From NCBI GenBank assembly GCA_035543875.1, contig DATKIY010000218.1:1-7712 (forward strand): a stretch of 7,712 bases of DNA. The letters run 5' to 3'. This DNA comes from DATKIY01 sp035543875. Lineage in GTDB: Bacteria > Actinomycetota > Actinomycetes > JAHEKZ01. Of the stretch, positions 1 to 6,232 are shown piece by piece. A program made the position numbers and the translations under genes. The notes under the pieces are model-generated. The model was not told the DNA's origin and did no database searches. It saw only the letters and a program-made list of their open reading frames with translations. How positions within the stretch are numbered: the stretch's first letter is position 1; each line of letters opens with the position of its first letter.

Positions 1-993
1 ACGCTCGATAAAGTCGAGATCGAGGACCGTGCCCGGGCGGCCGCGCGCGGTTGCCCGGTCTTCTGCCTCCAAAAGCAGAGCCCCGATCCCCTGCATAAGC
101 GCAAGGTCGCCGTTGACTCGGATTGGAAGGTGTAGGTCAGCCAACTGCGTGCCGATGCCAGAGAGCCCCCGTGCGGTTTGAGGATTTTGGAAGGCGAGTA
201 GTCCCGTCTCGGGCAAAGGGTTGACCGCCAAGATGCGAGCGCCGTTCTTCTTTGCTTTCTCCAGTGCTGTCAGCATGCGAGGGTGGTTGGTTCCAGGGTT
301 TTGGCCGCAGATCACGATGAGATCGGCTTCGTGTATGTCTTGCAGGGAAACGCTTCCTTTTCCAATTCCGATTGTTTCGGCGAGGGCGACCGACGTTGAC
401 TCGTGACACATGTTCGAGCAGTCAGGGAGATTATTAGTTCCGTAGGCACGCGCGAACAGCTGATAGAGAAATGCCGCCTCGTTCGAGGTTCGGCCGCTCG
501 TGTAGAAGATGGCCTCGTTCGGTGAACTCAGTCGGGTGAGATGCTCGGCCACAAGCTGGAATGCATCGTTCCAGTTGATTGGCTCGTAGTGGCTCGCCCC
601 GTCGCGTCGGACCATGGGTTCGGTGAGCCGACCTTGCTGTCCGAGCCAGTAGTCAGTGTGGCTGGAGAGATCGTCGAGGCTGTGCTCGGCGAAGAATGAA
701 GCATCGACGCGGCGCAGCGTCGCCTCTTCGGCGACGGCCTTCGCTCCGTTCTCGCAGAACTCTGCAAAAGAGCGGTTTTCCGGGTCGGGGTCGGGCCATG
801 CACAGCCCATGCAGTCGAAGCCGTCGGACTGATTTAACCGACGCAAAGTGCGGCCCGTGCGGACAGGGCCCATTTGTTCCACCGAGCGTTTGAGCGTCAC
901 CGCTACAGCAGGTATGCCTGCAGCGGCATTCTTGGGTCGACTCAGTTCGACCCCGCGAGCTTCGACGTCCTCTTCGGGCGCAGGACTGTGCAC
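1..993 (-). CDS. FdhF/YdeP-family molybdopterin oxidoreductase, N-terminal part (runs off left edge)
   Basis: Partial gene: 331 codons are open to the window edge, against roughly 750 residues usual for the family. It is a Mo-bis(pterin) oxidoreductase of the formate-dehydrogenase-like alpha-subunit group (FdhF/YdeP type), expected in the cytoplasm. Visible features are the N-terminal block RPKNAAAGIPAV (residues 19-30), a Cys cluster C61-M-G-C64-AWPDP with a third Cys at C80 (probable Fe-S site), the molybdenum-ligand position C196-H197 within DCSNMCHEST, and a pterin-binding stretch GQNPGTNHPRM (230-240). Cys-His at 196-197 matches the Sec/Cys-His pair of formate dehydrogenases. The GTG start at 993 is chosen because it is the only GTG or ATG between the upstream in-frame stop (1093) and the first conserved block. 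It is the last visible gene of a minus-strand cluster with cytochrome b-like genes, which suggests a quinone-linked role. Formate as the substrate is inferred; in this family it is often unproven. Confidence 0.9.
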   Translation of the reverse strand, partial: MHSPAPEEDVEARGVELSRPKNAAAGIPAVAVTLKRSVEQMGPVRTGRTLRRLNQSDGFDCMGCAWPDPDPENRSFAEFCENGAKAVAEEATLRRVDASFFAEHSLDDLSSHTDYWLGQQGRLTEPMVRRDGASHYEPINWNDAFQLVAEHLTRLSSPNEAIFYTSGRTSNEAAFLYQLFARAYGTNNLPDCSNMCHESTSVALAETIGIGKGSVSLQDIHEADLIVICGQNPGTNHPRMLTALEKAKKNGARILAVNPLPETGLLAFQNPQTARGLSGIGTQLADLHLPIRVNGDLALMQGIGALLLEAEDRATARGRPGTVLDLDFIER

Positions 994-999
994 GCCTCG

Positions 1000-1025
1000 T
1001 GTATACCCCCTAGACGACCGCTCAA
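1000..1025 (-). promoter_or_regulatory. Possible internal promoter for the molybdoenzyme gene (leaderless type)
   Basis: On the minus strand a TATACA hexamer (1000-1005) ends six bases before the GTG start at 993. This is the geometry of a -10 box for a leaderless transcript, which is common in actinobacteria. A TTGAGC hexamer (1020-1025) could serve as -35, but the 14-bp spacer is short. No good Shine-Dalgarno precedes the GTG: an AGGGGG run lies 12 nt upstream. The 99-nt gap from the preceding gene, unlike the overlaps elsewhere in the cluster, makes a separate promoter plausible, but the match is weak. Confidence 0.25.
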
Positions 1026-1092
1026 ACCGCGGCAAGATGCTTTTCTTGGGTCCGGCCAGGTTGTGACTGCGACCGAGTCGGCAGGCGCCGAA

Positions 1093-2055
1093 CTACCTAG
1101 CCCGGTGGTTCCGGTAGTAGTCGCGCCAGACCAACTTGTGGACGGGGACCCATCGCGGAATAGAGCGCAGTCCAGGGATGAAGGGCAGGAAAATGAGTCC
1201 CAGGGTTAGCCCCGCCATGATGTAGAAGATGTAGGCGTCGGCATTTGCTCCGAACGGCGCCGACTCTTCATTGTTGAAGGGTGGAATCTGGTACCACGCT
1301 GAGTACAACCAGAGCCATGCCTGCCCTGGGTAGCTTCCGGTCTCGTTCATCATTCCCCAGGTGTCACCCTGCAGATTGGCGGCCGTCGCGGCGTCATCGA
1401 GGTACGAGCCATCGCCCATGAAGAGGATCTGCTTGGTGTAGTCGGTTTGGTAGAAACCACCCTGGGCCATCAAGATGCCGTCGTAGGCACCTGAAGCGGC
1501 CATGGCGACAAGGCCGTTGGCAAGAGCCGGGACCGGACCGTAGTCGCCGCTGGGAACTTTCGTCAGGTTGCCTTCGGCGTCCGATATCGCGGTGTCAAAA
1601 GCGGTGGCCCACTGGGACCGTTGGTCCGGGGTGGCGTCATTCCATGCTTGCAGCGCTTGGCTCACTTGCGTGGACTGTTGTTGTGACTCCAAAGGCGTGA
1701 TGACGAAGTCGTTGGCCGAGTCGACCGGGATACGCACGCCCATTATCTTCTGCATGTTCAGTGGACCGACGGTGAGTCCGTCGCCAGCCGAGTTGTAGGG
1801 CGGGCCGTATCCAGCAGACTCACTCGTCCCGGCGAGCTCGCTCACCGTGGTCGCGAAGAAGTTGTCAGGTGCGCTTTCTGCCCAGCCTTTGAACGTGAGC
1901 ACTGGGTCGTCGGGTGAGCTAAAGAGAACGGCAAGCGACAGCGTCAACAAGCCGACGACCAGGATTGCAATGACGCCTTCTTTGACGATGTCGTAGCGGC
2001 GGGTTGGTCCAGTCCAAGGAACCGAATCGAGCTCAGGGTCGCGGTACTTTCTCAT
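1093..2055 (-). CDS. Two-helix membrane protein with large extracytoplasmic domain, partner of cytochrome b-like subunit
   Basis: A 320-aa protein whose name and function I do not recognise. It has a short N-terminal tail, a hydrophobic helix at about 26-46, a hydrophilic domain of some 225 residues (about 48-272), a second helix at about 273-293, and a basic C-terminal tail ending RDYYRNHRAR. By the positive-inside rule both ends are cytoplasmic and the domain is outside. The protein has no Cys, and its only two His (306, 317) lie in the C-terminal tail. The external domain therefore cannot be a c-type cytochrome or Rieske protein. It stands where subunit IV would be in a split cytochrome b system, but I see no PEWY-type quinol-site motif. 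The ATG overlaps the stop of the cytochrome b gene (ATGA, 2052-2055), with GAGGT six bases upstream, which indicates translational coupling and a shared complex. Confidence 0.8.
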   Translation of the reverse strand: MRKYRDPELDSVPWTGPTRRYDIVKEGVIAILVVGLLTLSLAVLFSSPDDPVLTFKGWAESAPDNFFATTVSELAGTSESAGYGPPYNSAGDGLTVGPLNMQKIMGVRIPVDSANDFVITPLESQQQSTQVSQALQAWNDATPDQRSQWATAFDTAISDAEGNLTKVPSGDYGPVPALANGLVAMAASGAYDGILMAQGGFYQTDYTKQILFMGDGSYLDDAATAANLQGDTWGMMNETGSYPGQAWLWLYSAWYQIPPFNNEESAPFGANADAYIFYIMAGLTLGLIFLPFIPGLRSIPRWVPVHKLVWRDYYRNHRAR

Positions 2056-2750
2056 GACTGCACCTCTGTGGTCTGTGCGTCTGTGGGTTCAGCCACTGGT
2101 GCTGCGGACACTGCGTCGATCGGTGGGACGATCCCGTGCTTGCGGACCAGAAGGACATGGCCCACGACGATGACGCCTAGTACTAAGGGCAACAGGCAAA
2201 CATGCAGCAGGAGAAGCTGACCGAGATTGGTGACGTTGAACCAAGCTCCGATTCCAACTGTGTTCAGACCATCTTTTGCCTCGAATGAGATCCACTGCGA
2301 ATCCAGGTTGGTTTGTACTAGGTATCCGGTAAATGCGGTGCCAATCGACGCTACAAAGGCAATGGCACCGGTGATCCAGATCATCGACCGATGTCCACGC
2401 CAGGCAGCCATCCAGAACTTCCCCCACAGATGCACGACCATGAACACGAAGAAGAGTTGCACGCTCCAAAAGTGAAGGCTGTTGACGAACAGACCCACCG
2501 ACGATGTGTGGTACCAGGTCGGTCCCTCGAACGAGAGCACTAGTCCAGACAGGATGATGACGACCAGTGCGGCGATGGTTAGTACGCCAAAGACATAGAT
2601 CCAAGAGGACATGTACGCCGGCTGTCGCGCTGGCAGCAACTTCTCGGGCGGGTACGTACCGAAGAACTTCCGCCGGACGGAAACCGTCCACGACCCTATC
2701 TCAGCTGGATCCGTTGACTCGGCAGCGGGAGTGGACTCAGTCGCGGTCAT
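2052..2750 (-). CDS. Cytochrome b6-like di-haem membrane subunit (cytochrome b N-terminal domain)
   Basis: A 232-aa four-helix cytochrome b N-terminal module, expected to pass electrons across the membrane between quinone and a partner. Helices lie at about 50-73, 92-110, 122-143 and 177-202. Haem ligands are H93 and H107 in helix 2 and H183 and H198 in helix 4. The spacings of 14 and 15 match cytochrome b6 rather than mitochondrial-type cytochrome b (14 and 14). Conserved helix-1 glycines (G55, G69) are present. The only Cys is C185 inside helix 4, so the Cys35-linked extra haem of plant b6 is not expected. Actinobacterial respiratory QcrB is a much longer single chain, so this is a separate system. 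The ATG at 2750 lies within the end of the 62-aa gene (14-nt overlap), with AAGGA five bases upstream. The downstream gene overlaps by ATGA. Confidence 0.9.
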   Translation of the reverse strand: MTATESTPAAESTDPAEIGSWTVSVRRKFFGTYPPEKLLPARQPAYMSSWIYVFGVLTIAALVVIILSGLVLSFEGPTWYHTSSVGLFVNSLHFWSVQLFFVFMVVHLWGKFWMAAWRGHRSMIWITGAIAFVASIGTAFTGYLVQTNLDSQWISFEAKDGLNTVGIGAWFNVTNLGQLLLLHVCLLPLVLGVIVVGHVLLVRKHGIVPPIDAVSAAPVAEPTDAQTTEVQS

Positions 2751-2925
2751 GGCTGTCCTTACCTTTCGGGAACGGTAGGACTAGGGCGAGCACAAAGACC
2801 AGGATCATGATCAAAATAACAACCAGGTTCCCTATCGATACCTGGATGAACCCCCACTTCAGGTAGTGGGCAGGTTGGTTGAGATCCCCCGTGATTGCGG
2901 CGATCAGTTGCACGATGGAGTGCAT
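2737..2925 (-). CDS. Small single-helix membrane protein, first gene of the cytochrome b cluster
   Basis: A 62-aa protein with an amphipathic N-terminal part (includes NQPAHYLKWG, 16-25), one strongly hydrophobic helix at about 30-52 ending LPFPKGKD, and a charged tail. I do not recognise a named family. It is likely to be a real gene: GGGAGG lies 4 nt before its ATG (2930-2935), it is the first gene after the divergent intergenic region, and it overlaps the cytochrome b gene by 14 nt. Small single-helix subunits are common in cytochrome b complexes, and a structural or assembly role here is inference. The two histidines (H2, H20) lie before the helix, so haem binding within the membrane is not supported. 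Confidence 0.7.
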   Translation of the reverse strand: MHSIVQLIAAITGDLNQPAHYLKWGFIQVSIGNLVVILIMILVFVLALVLPFPKGKDSHDRD

Positions 2926-3084
2926 GCCACCTCCCGTGACTTGAGTGACCGACCTGCTTCGGATTCACTTCACTTGAAATATCCCAAGGATCGTGAAGGT
3001 AATAACGGGTCGAAAGTCCCGAGTTGTCCCGAACGCGGTCAGCAGTTGGGTGTCGATTGTCAGGTGACACACAGGAGGACTCGA
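2926..3084. promoter_or_regulatory. Divergent intergenic region with a tandem 10-bp-period repeat
   Basis: These 159 bases separate the minus-strand cytochrome/molybdoenzyme cluster from the plus-strand VOC gene and should hold both promoters. GTCCCGA occurs twice, at 3016-3022 and 3026-3032, exactly one helical turn apart. ATCC-CAA-GGAT is a short inverted repeat at 2981-2991. I could not assign convincing -35/-10 pairs for either direction. The repeats are candidate regulator sites, with no regulator identified in the window. Confidence 0.4.
3073..3078 (+). promoter_or_regulatory. Shine-Dalgarno AGGAGG of the VOC gene
   Basis: A perfect AGGAGG lies six bases before the ATG at 3085. It fixes that start over longer in-frame possibilities that would extend back to 2866 and overlap the oppositely oriented 62-aa gene. 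Confidence 0.85.
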
Positions 3085-3465
3085 ATGGTGATCCAGCTAA
3101 ATCACACGCTCGTAAACGTCCGCGACAAGAGCGAGTCGGCGCCATTCGTGGCTGAGATCCTGGGGCTGCCGGGCCCGAAACCCTATGGGCCGTTTCTTGT
3201 GCTTGAGCTCGATAACGACGTGAACCTTGACTTCATTGATGTCGAAGTCGTGCACAAGCAGCACTATGCGTTCCTGGTGAGCGAGTCAGAGTTCGACGAG
3301 ATCATGGCCCGCATCAAGCAGCGCGACTTGCCCCATTGGGCCGACCCATTCCAGAAACGGGCGGGCGAGGTGAACACGGACGACGGCGGCCGAGGTGCGT
3401 ACTGGGAAGAGCCCAGCGGTCATCTGCTCGAAATCATTACCCGCCCATACGGCAGCGGTTCGTGA
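3085..3465 (+). CDS. VOC-fold (glyoxalase / bleomycin-resistance-like) protein
   Basis: A 126-aa protein of the vicinal-oxygen-chelate superfamily, a small metal-binding fold used by glyoxalases, extradiol dioxygenases and drug-binding proteins. The first beta strand carries H7 (IQLNHTLVNV), the middle has H60 (KQHYAFLV), and the C-terminal strand shows the usual W-x-x-P-x-G-H-x-x-E-I form with E116. H7, H60 and E116 are the probable metal ligands. The length fits one VOC module pair. The substrate cannot be told from sequence, and glyoxalase I activity is not implied. The start is decided by the AGGAGG at 3073. The gene is transcribed away from the cytochrome/molybdoenzyme cluster and precedes the esterase gene by 133 nt on the same strand. 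Confidence 0.85.
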   Translation: MVIQLNHTLVNVRDKSESAPFVAEILGLPGPKPYGPFLVLELDNDVNLDFIDVEVVHKQHYAFLVSESEFDEIMARIKQRDLPHWADPFQKRAGEVNTDDGGRGAYWEEPSGHLLEIITRPYGSGS

Positions 3466-3492
3466 GAGCAGTTGGGGGATCTGGCCACTAGT

Positions 3493-3541
3493 TGTGCAAA
3501 ACTTTCGGTAGACCAGTTGCACAGGTCGCGCCGCGCCTGTG
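3493..3541 (+). repeat. Two overlapping, mutually exclusive inverted repeats before the esterase gene
   Basis: TGTGCAA (3493-3499) is the perfect complement of TTGCACA (3517-3523). A second hairpin has arms CACAGG-T-CGC (3520-3529) and GCG-CCTGTG (3533-3541) around loop GCC: nine pairs with one bulged T. The two share bases 3520-3523, so only one can form in RNA. No T-run follows the second hairpin, so it could be an actinobacterial-type terminator after the VOC gene, an attenuator, or (as DNA) an operator. Confidence 0.45.
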
Positions 3542-3598
3542 GTGAGATCTACGGGCAGTAGCTCATTGGCCGAGAACTCTGACCGCAAGCGGGGGAAC

Positions 3599-4462
3599 GT
3601 GTCACCATCGGACGTGGAAGATCGCAGGCATATCTCGCGCCGAGCACTACTCGGCGGCTCCATCGGGGCGGTGGTTGGAGTCACTGTCGCAGGAGCGGCA
3701 GTATGGCCGTTCCTGCCCGGACGCATTAAGGCATTGGTCCTTCCGGATCCAAACCCGTACATCCCCGACGCTGCCGAAGGGAAAGTGACGCTTGAGACGG
3801 TCTATTCGCAGGAGCGCGGGGCCGACGTCGATTTGTTCACGGCAGTCCCGCACGGCTACGGCGATGGTGAGGGTCTACCTGTTGTCATCGTGCTTCACGG
3901 GGCAACCGCCACCCCGGCGGTTTACCAAGAGTTTGGGTTGCCGCAGTTCCTGACGGCTGCCGTCGAGGGGGGCGCCGAGCCTTTTGTGCTAGCTGGAGCC
4001 GCTGGCGGGCTGTTGCGCTGGGAGCCACAGCCGAGTGGCGACAATCCGCAAGCGATGGTCCTGAATGAAATGCCAGACTGGCTGAACGAGCGAGGCTTTG
4101 ACGGAGATCGTCGCGCCGTGTGGGGATGGTCGATGGGTGGCTATGGGGCGCTGCGGCTGGCGGAGGTCGCCCCTGGGTGGGGTCGCGCGACGGCGGCTTT
4201 TAGCCCTGCAATCGGTCCCGGGGATGCCGTCTTCGCGGACATGGACGCATTGACCGGACAACCGCTTGGACTCTGGTGTGGGACAGACGATCCGCTTTAC
4301 GACGGAGTGCACGAGTTCGCAACGACCTTGCCAGAGCCCCCAGAAATTGCGTCTTTCAGCGAAGGTGGCCACACCCGCGTCTTCTGGAACGACCAGACCA
4401 TCGAGGCCCTGACGTTCTTGGGGTCGTACCTGGGCGGCACCAAACAGAAATCCTCCGAATAG
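3599..4462 (+). CDS. Tat-exported alpha/beta-hydrolase (esterase family)
   Basis: Secreted or membrane-anchored serine esterase of the alpha/beta-hydrolase fold, resembling the esterase D / antigen 85 group. From GTG 3599 it is 287 aa. A twin-arginine signal ISRRALLGG (R14-R15) is followed by a hydrophobic stretch to about residue 39. Next come an oxyanion-side LHGATATP (99-106), the nucleophile elbow G-W-S178-M-G-G, a likely acid at D230 or D231 (GTDDP), and H258 in EGGHTRVF. All three catalytic positions are present, so the enzyme looks intact. An in-frame GTG at 3539 would add 20 residues, but it lies inside the arm of a hairpin. The 3599 start gives a normal-length Tat leader and has a GGGGGA run just upstream, though spaced closely. 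The natural substrate is unknown. Confidence 0.85.
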   Translation: MSPSDVEDRRHISRRALLGGSIGAVVGVTVAGAAVWPFLPGRIKALVLPDPNPYIPDAAEGKVTLETVYSQERGADVDLFTAVPHGYGDGEGLPVVIVLHGATATPAVYQEFGLPQFLTAAVEGGAEPFVLAGAAGGLLRWEPQPSGDNPQAMVLNEMPDWLNERGFDGDRRAVWGWSMGGYGALRLAEVAPGWGRATAAFSPAIGPGDAVFADMDALTGQPLGLWCGTDDPLYDGVHEFATTLPEPPEIASFSEGGHTRVFWNDQTIEALTFLGSYLGGTKQKSSE

Positions 4463-4493
4463 CGCTAAAAGCATCCCTTATGTGTATAGGCGC

Positions 4494-4521
4494 TTGCCTT
4501 TCGTCACAAAAAGGCTAGAAT
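4494..4521 (+). promoter_or_regulatory. Promoter of the hipBA operon
   Basis: TTGCCT (4494-4499) and TAGAAT (4516-4521) are separated by 16 bp, a good match to sigma-70-type boxes. Transcription would begin near 4528, about 28 nt before the hipB ATG. The spacer contains most of the inverted repeat described separately. Confidence 0.55.
4496..4515 (+). promoter_or_regulatory. Candidate HipB operator (6-8-6 inverted repeat)
   Basis: GCCTTT (4496-4501) and AAAGGC (4510-4515) form a perfect inverted repeat with an 8-nt centre, placed between the -35 and -10 boxes. Known Escherichia coli HipB operators have the same architecture, TATCC-N8-GGATA, with different half-sites. Binding by the HipB encoded just downstream would block the promoter, which is the usual autoregulation. 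I found only this one clear copy. Confidence 0.5.
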
Positions 4522-4555
4522 TACATCTATTAGCGGCCACGGAGGCTGATAAGAG

Positions 4556-4894
4556 ATGGAATTACAGCTACAAGCAAACACCACGACCGAGGACTGGGAG
4601 CAAGCGCTCGGTCGACAGGCGCGTGCACTGCGGCTGCGCTTGGGGTTCACCCAGCGCGATCTGGCCGAACGCGCAAACGTTTCGTTGGCTGCCCTGAAGA
4701 ACCTCGAGTCAGGTCGCGGCTCCGGAGTTCGGACCTTGGTGAGGGTGGCGCGTGCGCTGGGCCGCGAGGATTGGCTGGCCGACTTTGCGCCGGCCGCAGC
4801 AGCCGTGAGCCCCATGCAGTTGTTGCGTGCACGAGCGGGCGAGCATGCCAGAGAAAGAAAACGTGCACCTCGTTCCAGATCCAAACCGTCGTGA
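4556..4894 (+). CDS. hipB: HipB-like antitoxin, XRE/Cro helix-turn-helix DNA-binding protein
   Basis: A 112-aa antitoxin and transcriptional repressor of a HipBA module. A Cro/C1-type helix-turn-helix covers about residues 17-73, with the TQRDLAERANVSLAALKNLE core (32-51) typical of XRE proteins. This is followed by an Ala/Pro linker and an Arg/Lys-rich tail (RERKRAPRSRSKPS), longer than the 88-aa E. coli HipB. The basic tail could contact DNA or the toxin. GGAGG (4541-4545) lies 10 nt before the ATG. Its stop overlaps the toxin start by GTGA (4891-4894), so antitoxin and toxin are translationally coupled. A promoter with an inverted repeat sits directly upstream, consistent with autorepression by HipB or the HipBA complex. 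Confidence 0.85.
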   Translation: MELQLQANTTTEDWEQALGRQARALRLRLGFTQRDLAERANVSLAALKNLESGRGSGVRTLVRVARALGREDWLADFAPAAAAVSPMQLLRARAGEHARERKRAPRSRSKPS

Positions 4895-6198
4895 CGTACC
4901 ACCCGGTGGACGTTGTCGAAGTCCGCGCATGGGACGCGCTCGTCGGTGCCGTCGCGCTCGATCCGACGACCAACTTCTACGCCTTCGAGTACGCAGGGGA
5001 GTGGTTGTCCCGCGGAGTGGAACTGGCACCGTTGCACTTGCCGGTTCGAGAGGGCATCTTTGTATTTCCCGAGTTGTCACCGAAGACGTTTCATCGGCTT
5101 CCGGCACTGCTTGCCGATTCACTCCCTGACCGATTTGGTAACGCGCTCGTTGATGCGTGGATGGAAGACAACGGCGTATCCAAAGAAGCAGTAACACCAC
5201 TCGATCGGCTCGCCTACGCAGCAGACCGTGCAACGGGAGCATTGACCTTTCGTCCTCCGGCTGGCCCCGATGCCGAGGTACTGACCGCGGTGCAGCTCGC
5301 AGACCTCGTGACCGCTGCCCGTGCGCAAGTGTCCGGCAAGGTCGGCGATGCGCCGGACGCTCATGAGGCCTTGCGCCAGCTCATTGTTGTGGGGACATCC
5401 GCGGGCGGAGCCAGGGCCAAAGCGGTGATCGCCTACAACCCAACGACTGGTCAAATCCGTTCCGGTCAGTTGGACATGCCTGAGGGTTTCGAGCCGTGGC
5501 TGATCAAGCTCGATGGAGTCACGGGGGACTTGACCCGAGAGACCGATCCATTCACAGGTGGTGGTCCGTACGGGCTCATCGAGTACGCGTATTACCTGAT
5601 GGCGACCGCAGCGGGTGTCAACATGAGCCAGTCTCGACTGCTCCCAGAGGGTCCTCGAACGCACTTTCTTACCCGACGATTTGATCGCACGGTTGGCAAT
5701 GAGCGAATCCACATGCAGTCGCTGTGCGCCATGGCGCACCTTGACTTCAATTTGGTTGGAACGCATTCGTACGGCACCTATCTGCGCATGGTTCGCGATT
5801 TAGGCATGACAGACGACGAACTCCAGCAAGCATTTCGTCGGATCGTGTTCAATGTTGCCGCGGTCAACAGAGATGACCACACCAAGAACCTGGCGTTCCT
5901 GCTGGCTGAAGGTGGCCGCTGGCAGTTGTCCCCTGCATACGACGTGACACACGCGCACAATCCGTCGGGGCAGTGGACGAGTAACCATCAGATGGGTGTT
6001 AACGGCAAGTTTGACGGCATCGCACAGGATGACCTCAGTGTGCTCGCGGATCGCTACCAGGTCGCGAACTATCGACGAATCATGCAGGAGGTGCTGGAGA
6101 CTGTAGGCGAGTGGCCCGATTTTGCTGCCCAGGCCGGTGTCCCGCGGGAAGTCACTCAGTCCATTCAAGCTGACCTCGCGAAAAACACTCCTCGCTAG
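4891..6198 (+). CDS. hipA: HipA-family serine/threonine kinase toxin
   Basis: A 435-aa HipA kinase, close to the 440 aa of the E. coli protein, where HipA phosphorylates glutamyl-tRNA synthetase and causes growth arrest. Motifs run in the expected order: N-terminal subdomain with LADSLPDRFGN (74-84); G168-T-S170-A-G-G-A-R-A-K177, matching the loop whose Ser is autophosphorylated in HipA; K206 in WLIKLD for ATP; the catalytic loop N326-R-D328-D-H-T-K-N333; and the DFG-like Y350-D351-V. D328 is the likely catalytic base, and N333 and D351 the metal ligands. Nothing essential is missing, so the toxin looks active. GTG at 4891 is chosen because it overlaps the hipB stop and gives family length. 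A longer in-frame reading from 4771 would run far into hipB and add unrelated sequence. The phosphorylated target cannot be told from sequence. Confidence 0.92.
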   Translation: MTYHPVDVVEVRAWDALVGAVALDPTTNFYAFEYAGEWLSRGVELAPLHLPVREGIFVFPELSPKTFHRLPALLADSLPDRFGNALVDAWMEDNGVSKEAVTPLDRLAYAADRATGALTFRPPAGPDAEVLTAVQLADLVTAARAQVSGKVGDAPDAHEALRQLIVVGTSAGGARAKAVIAYNPTTGQIRSGQLDMPEGFEPWLIKLDGVTGDLTRETDPFTGGGPYGLIEYAYYLMATAAGVNMSQSRLLPEGPRTHFLTRRFDRTVGNERIHMQSLCAMAHLDFNLVGTHSYGTYLRMVRDLGMTDDELQQAFRRIVFNVAAVNRDDHTKNLAFLLAEGGRWQLSPAYDVTHAHNPSGQWTSNHQMGVNGKFDGIAQDDLSVLADRYQVANYRRIMQEVLETVGEWPDFAAQAGVPREVTQSIQADLAKNTPR

Positions 6199-6232
6199 CA
6201 GGGGTGGCCGATGCCGAGGGCACAATGGCCCG

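Noticed and set aside
1001..1013. TATACCCCCTAG resembling half of a CsoR copper-repressor operator
   Set aside because: The right half of the palindrome is absent (followed by ACGACC), and no csoR or copper gene is in the window.
874..1209. 111-aa plus-strand open frame over the gap before the molybdoenzyme gene
   Set aside because: It is antisense to two well-supported minus-strand genes and shows no recognisable domain or ribosome site.
2089..2691. 200-aa minus-strand open frame inside the cytochrome b gene
   Set aside because: It is an out-of-frame shadow of the cytochrome b gene. The in-frame product has all haem ligands and helices, while this one is Arg/Ser-rich without domains.
3041..3476. 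10-bp direct repeat AGCAGTTGGG at 3041-3050 and 3467-3476 flanking the VOC gene
   Set aside because: Short enough to arise by chance over this distance, with no other sign of a mobile unit or target duplication.
3539..3598. Earlier GTG start for the esterase
   Set aside because: It lies in a hairpin arm without a Shine-Dalgarno and adds 20 polar residues before the Tat motif. It is possible but less likely than 3599.
4771..4890. N-terminal extension of the HipA reading frame
   Set aside because: The added residues are a shadow of hipB, and GTG 4891 with the GTGA overlap gives normal HipA length.
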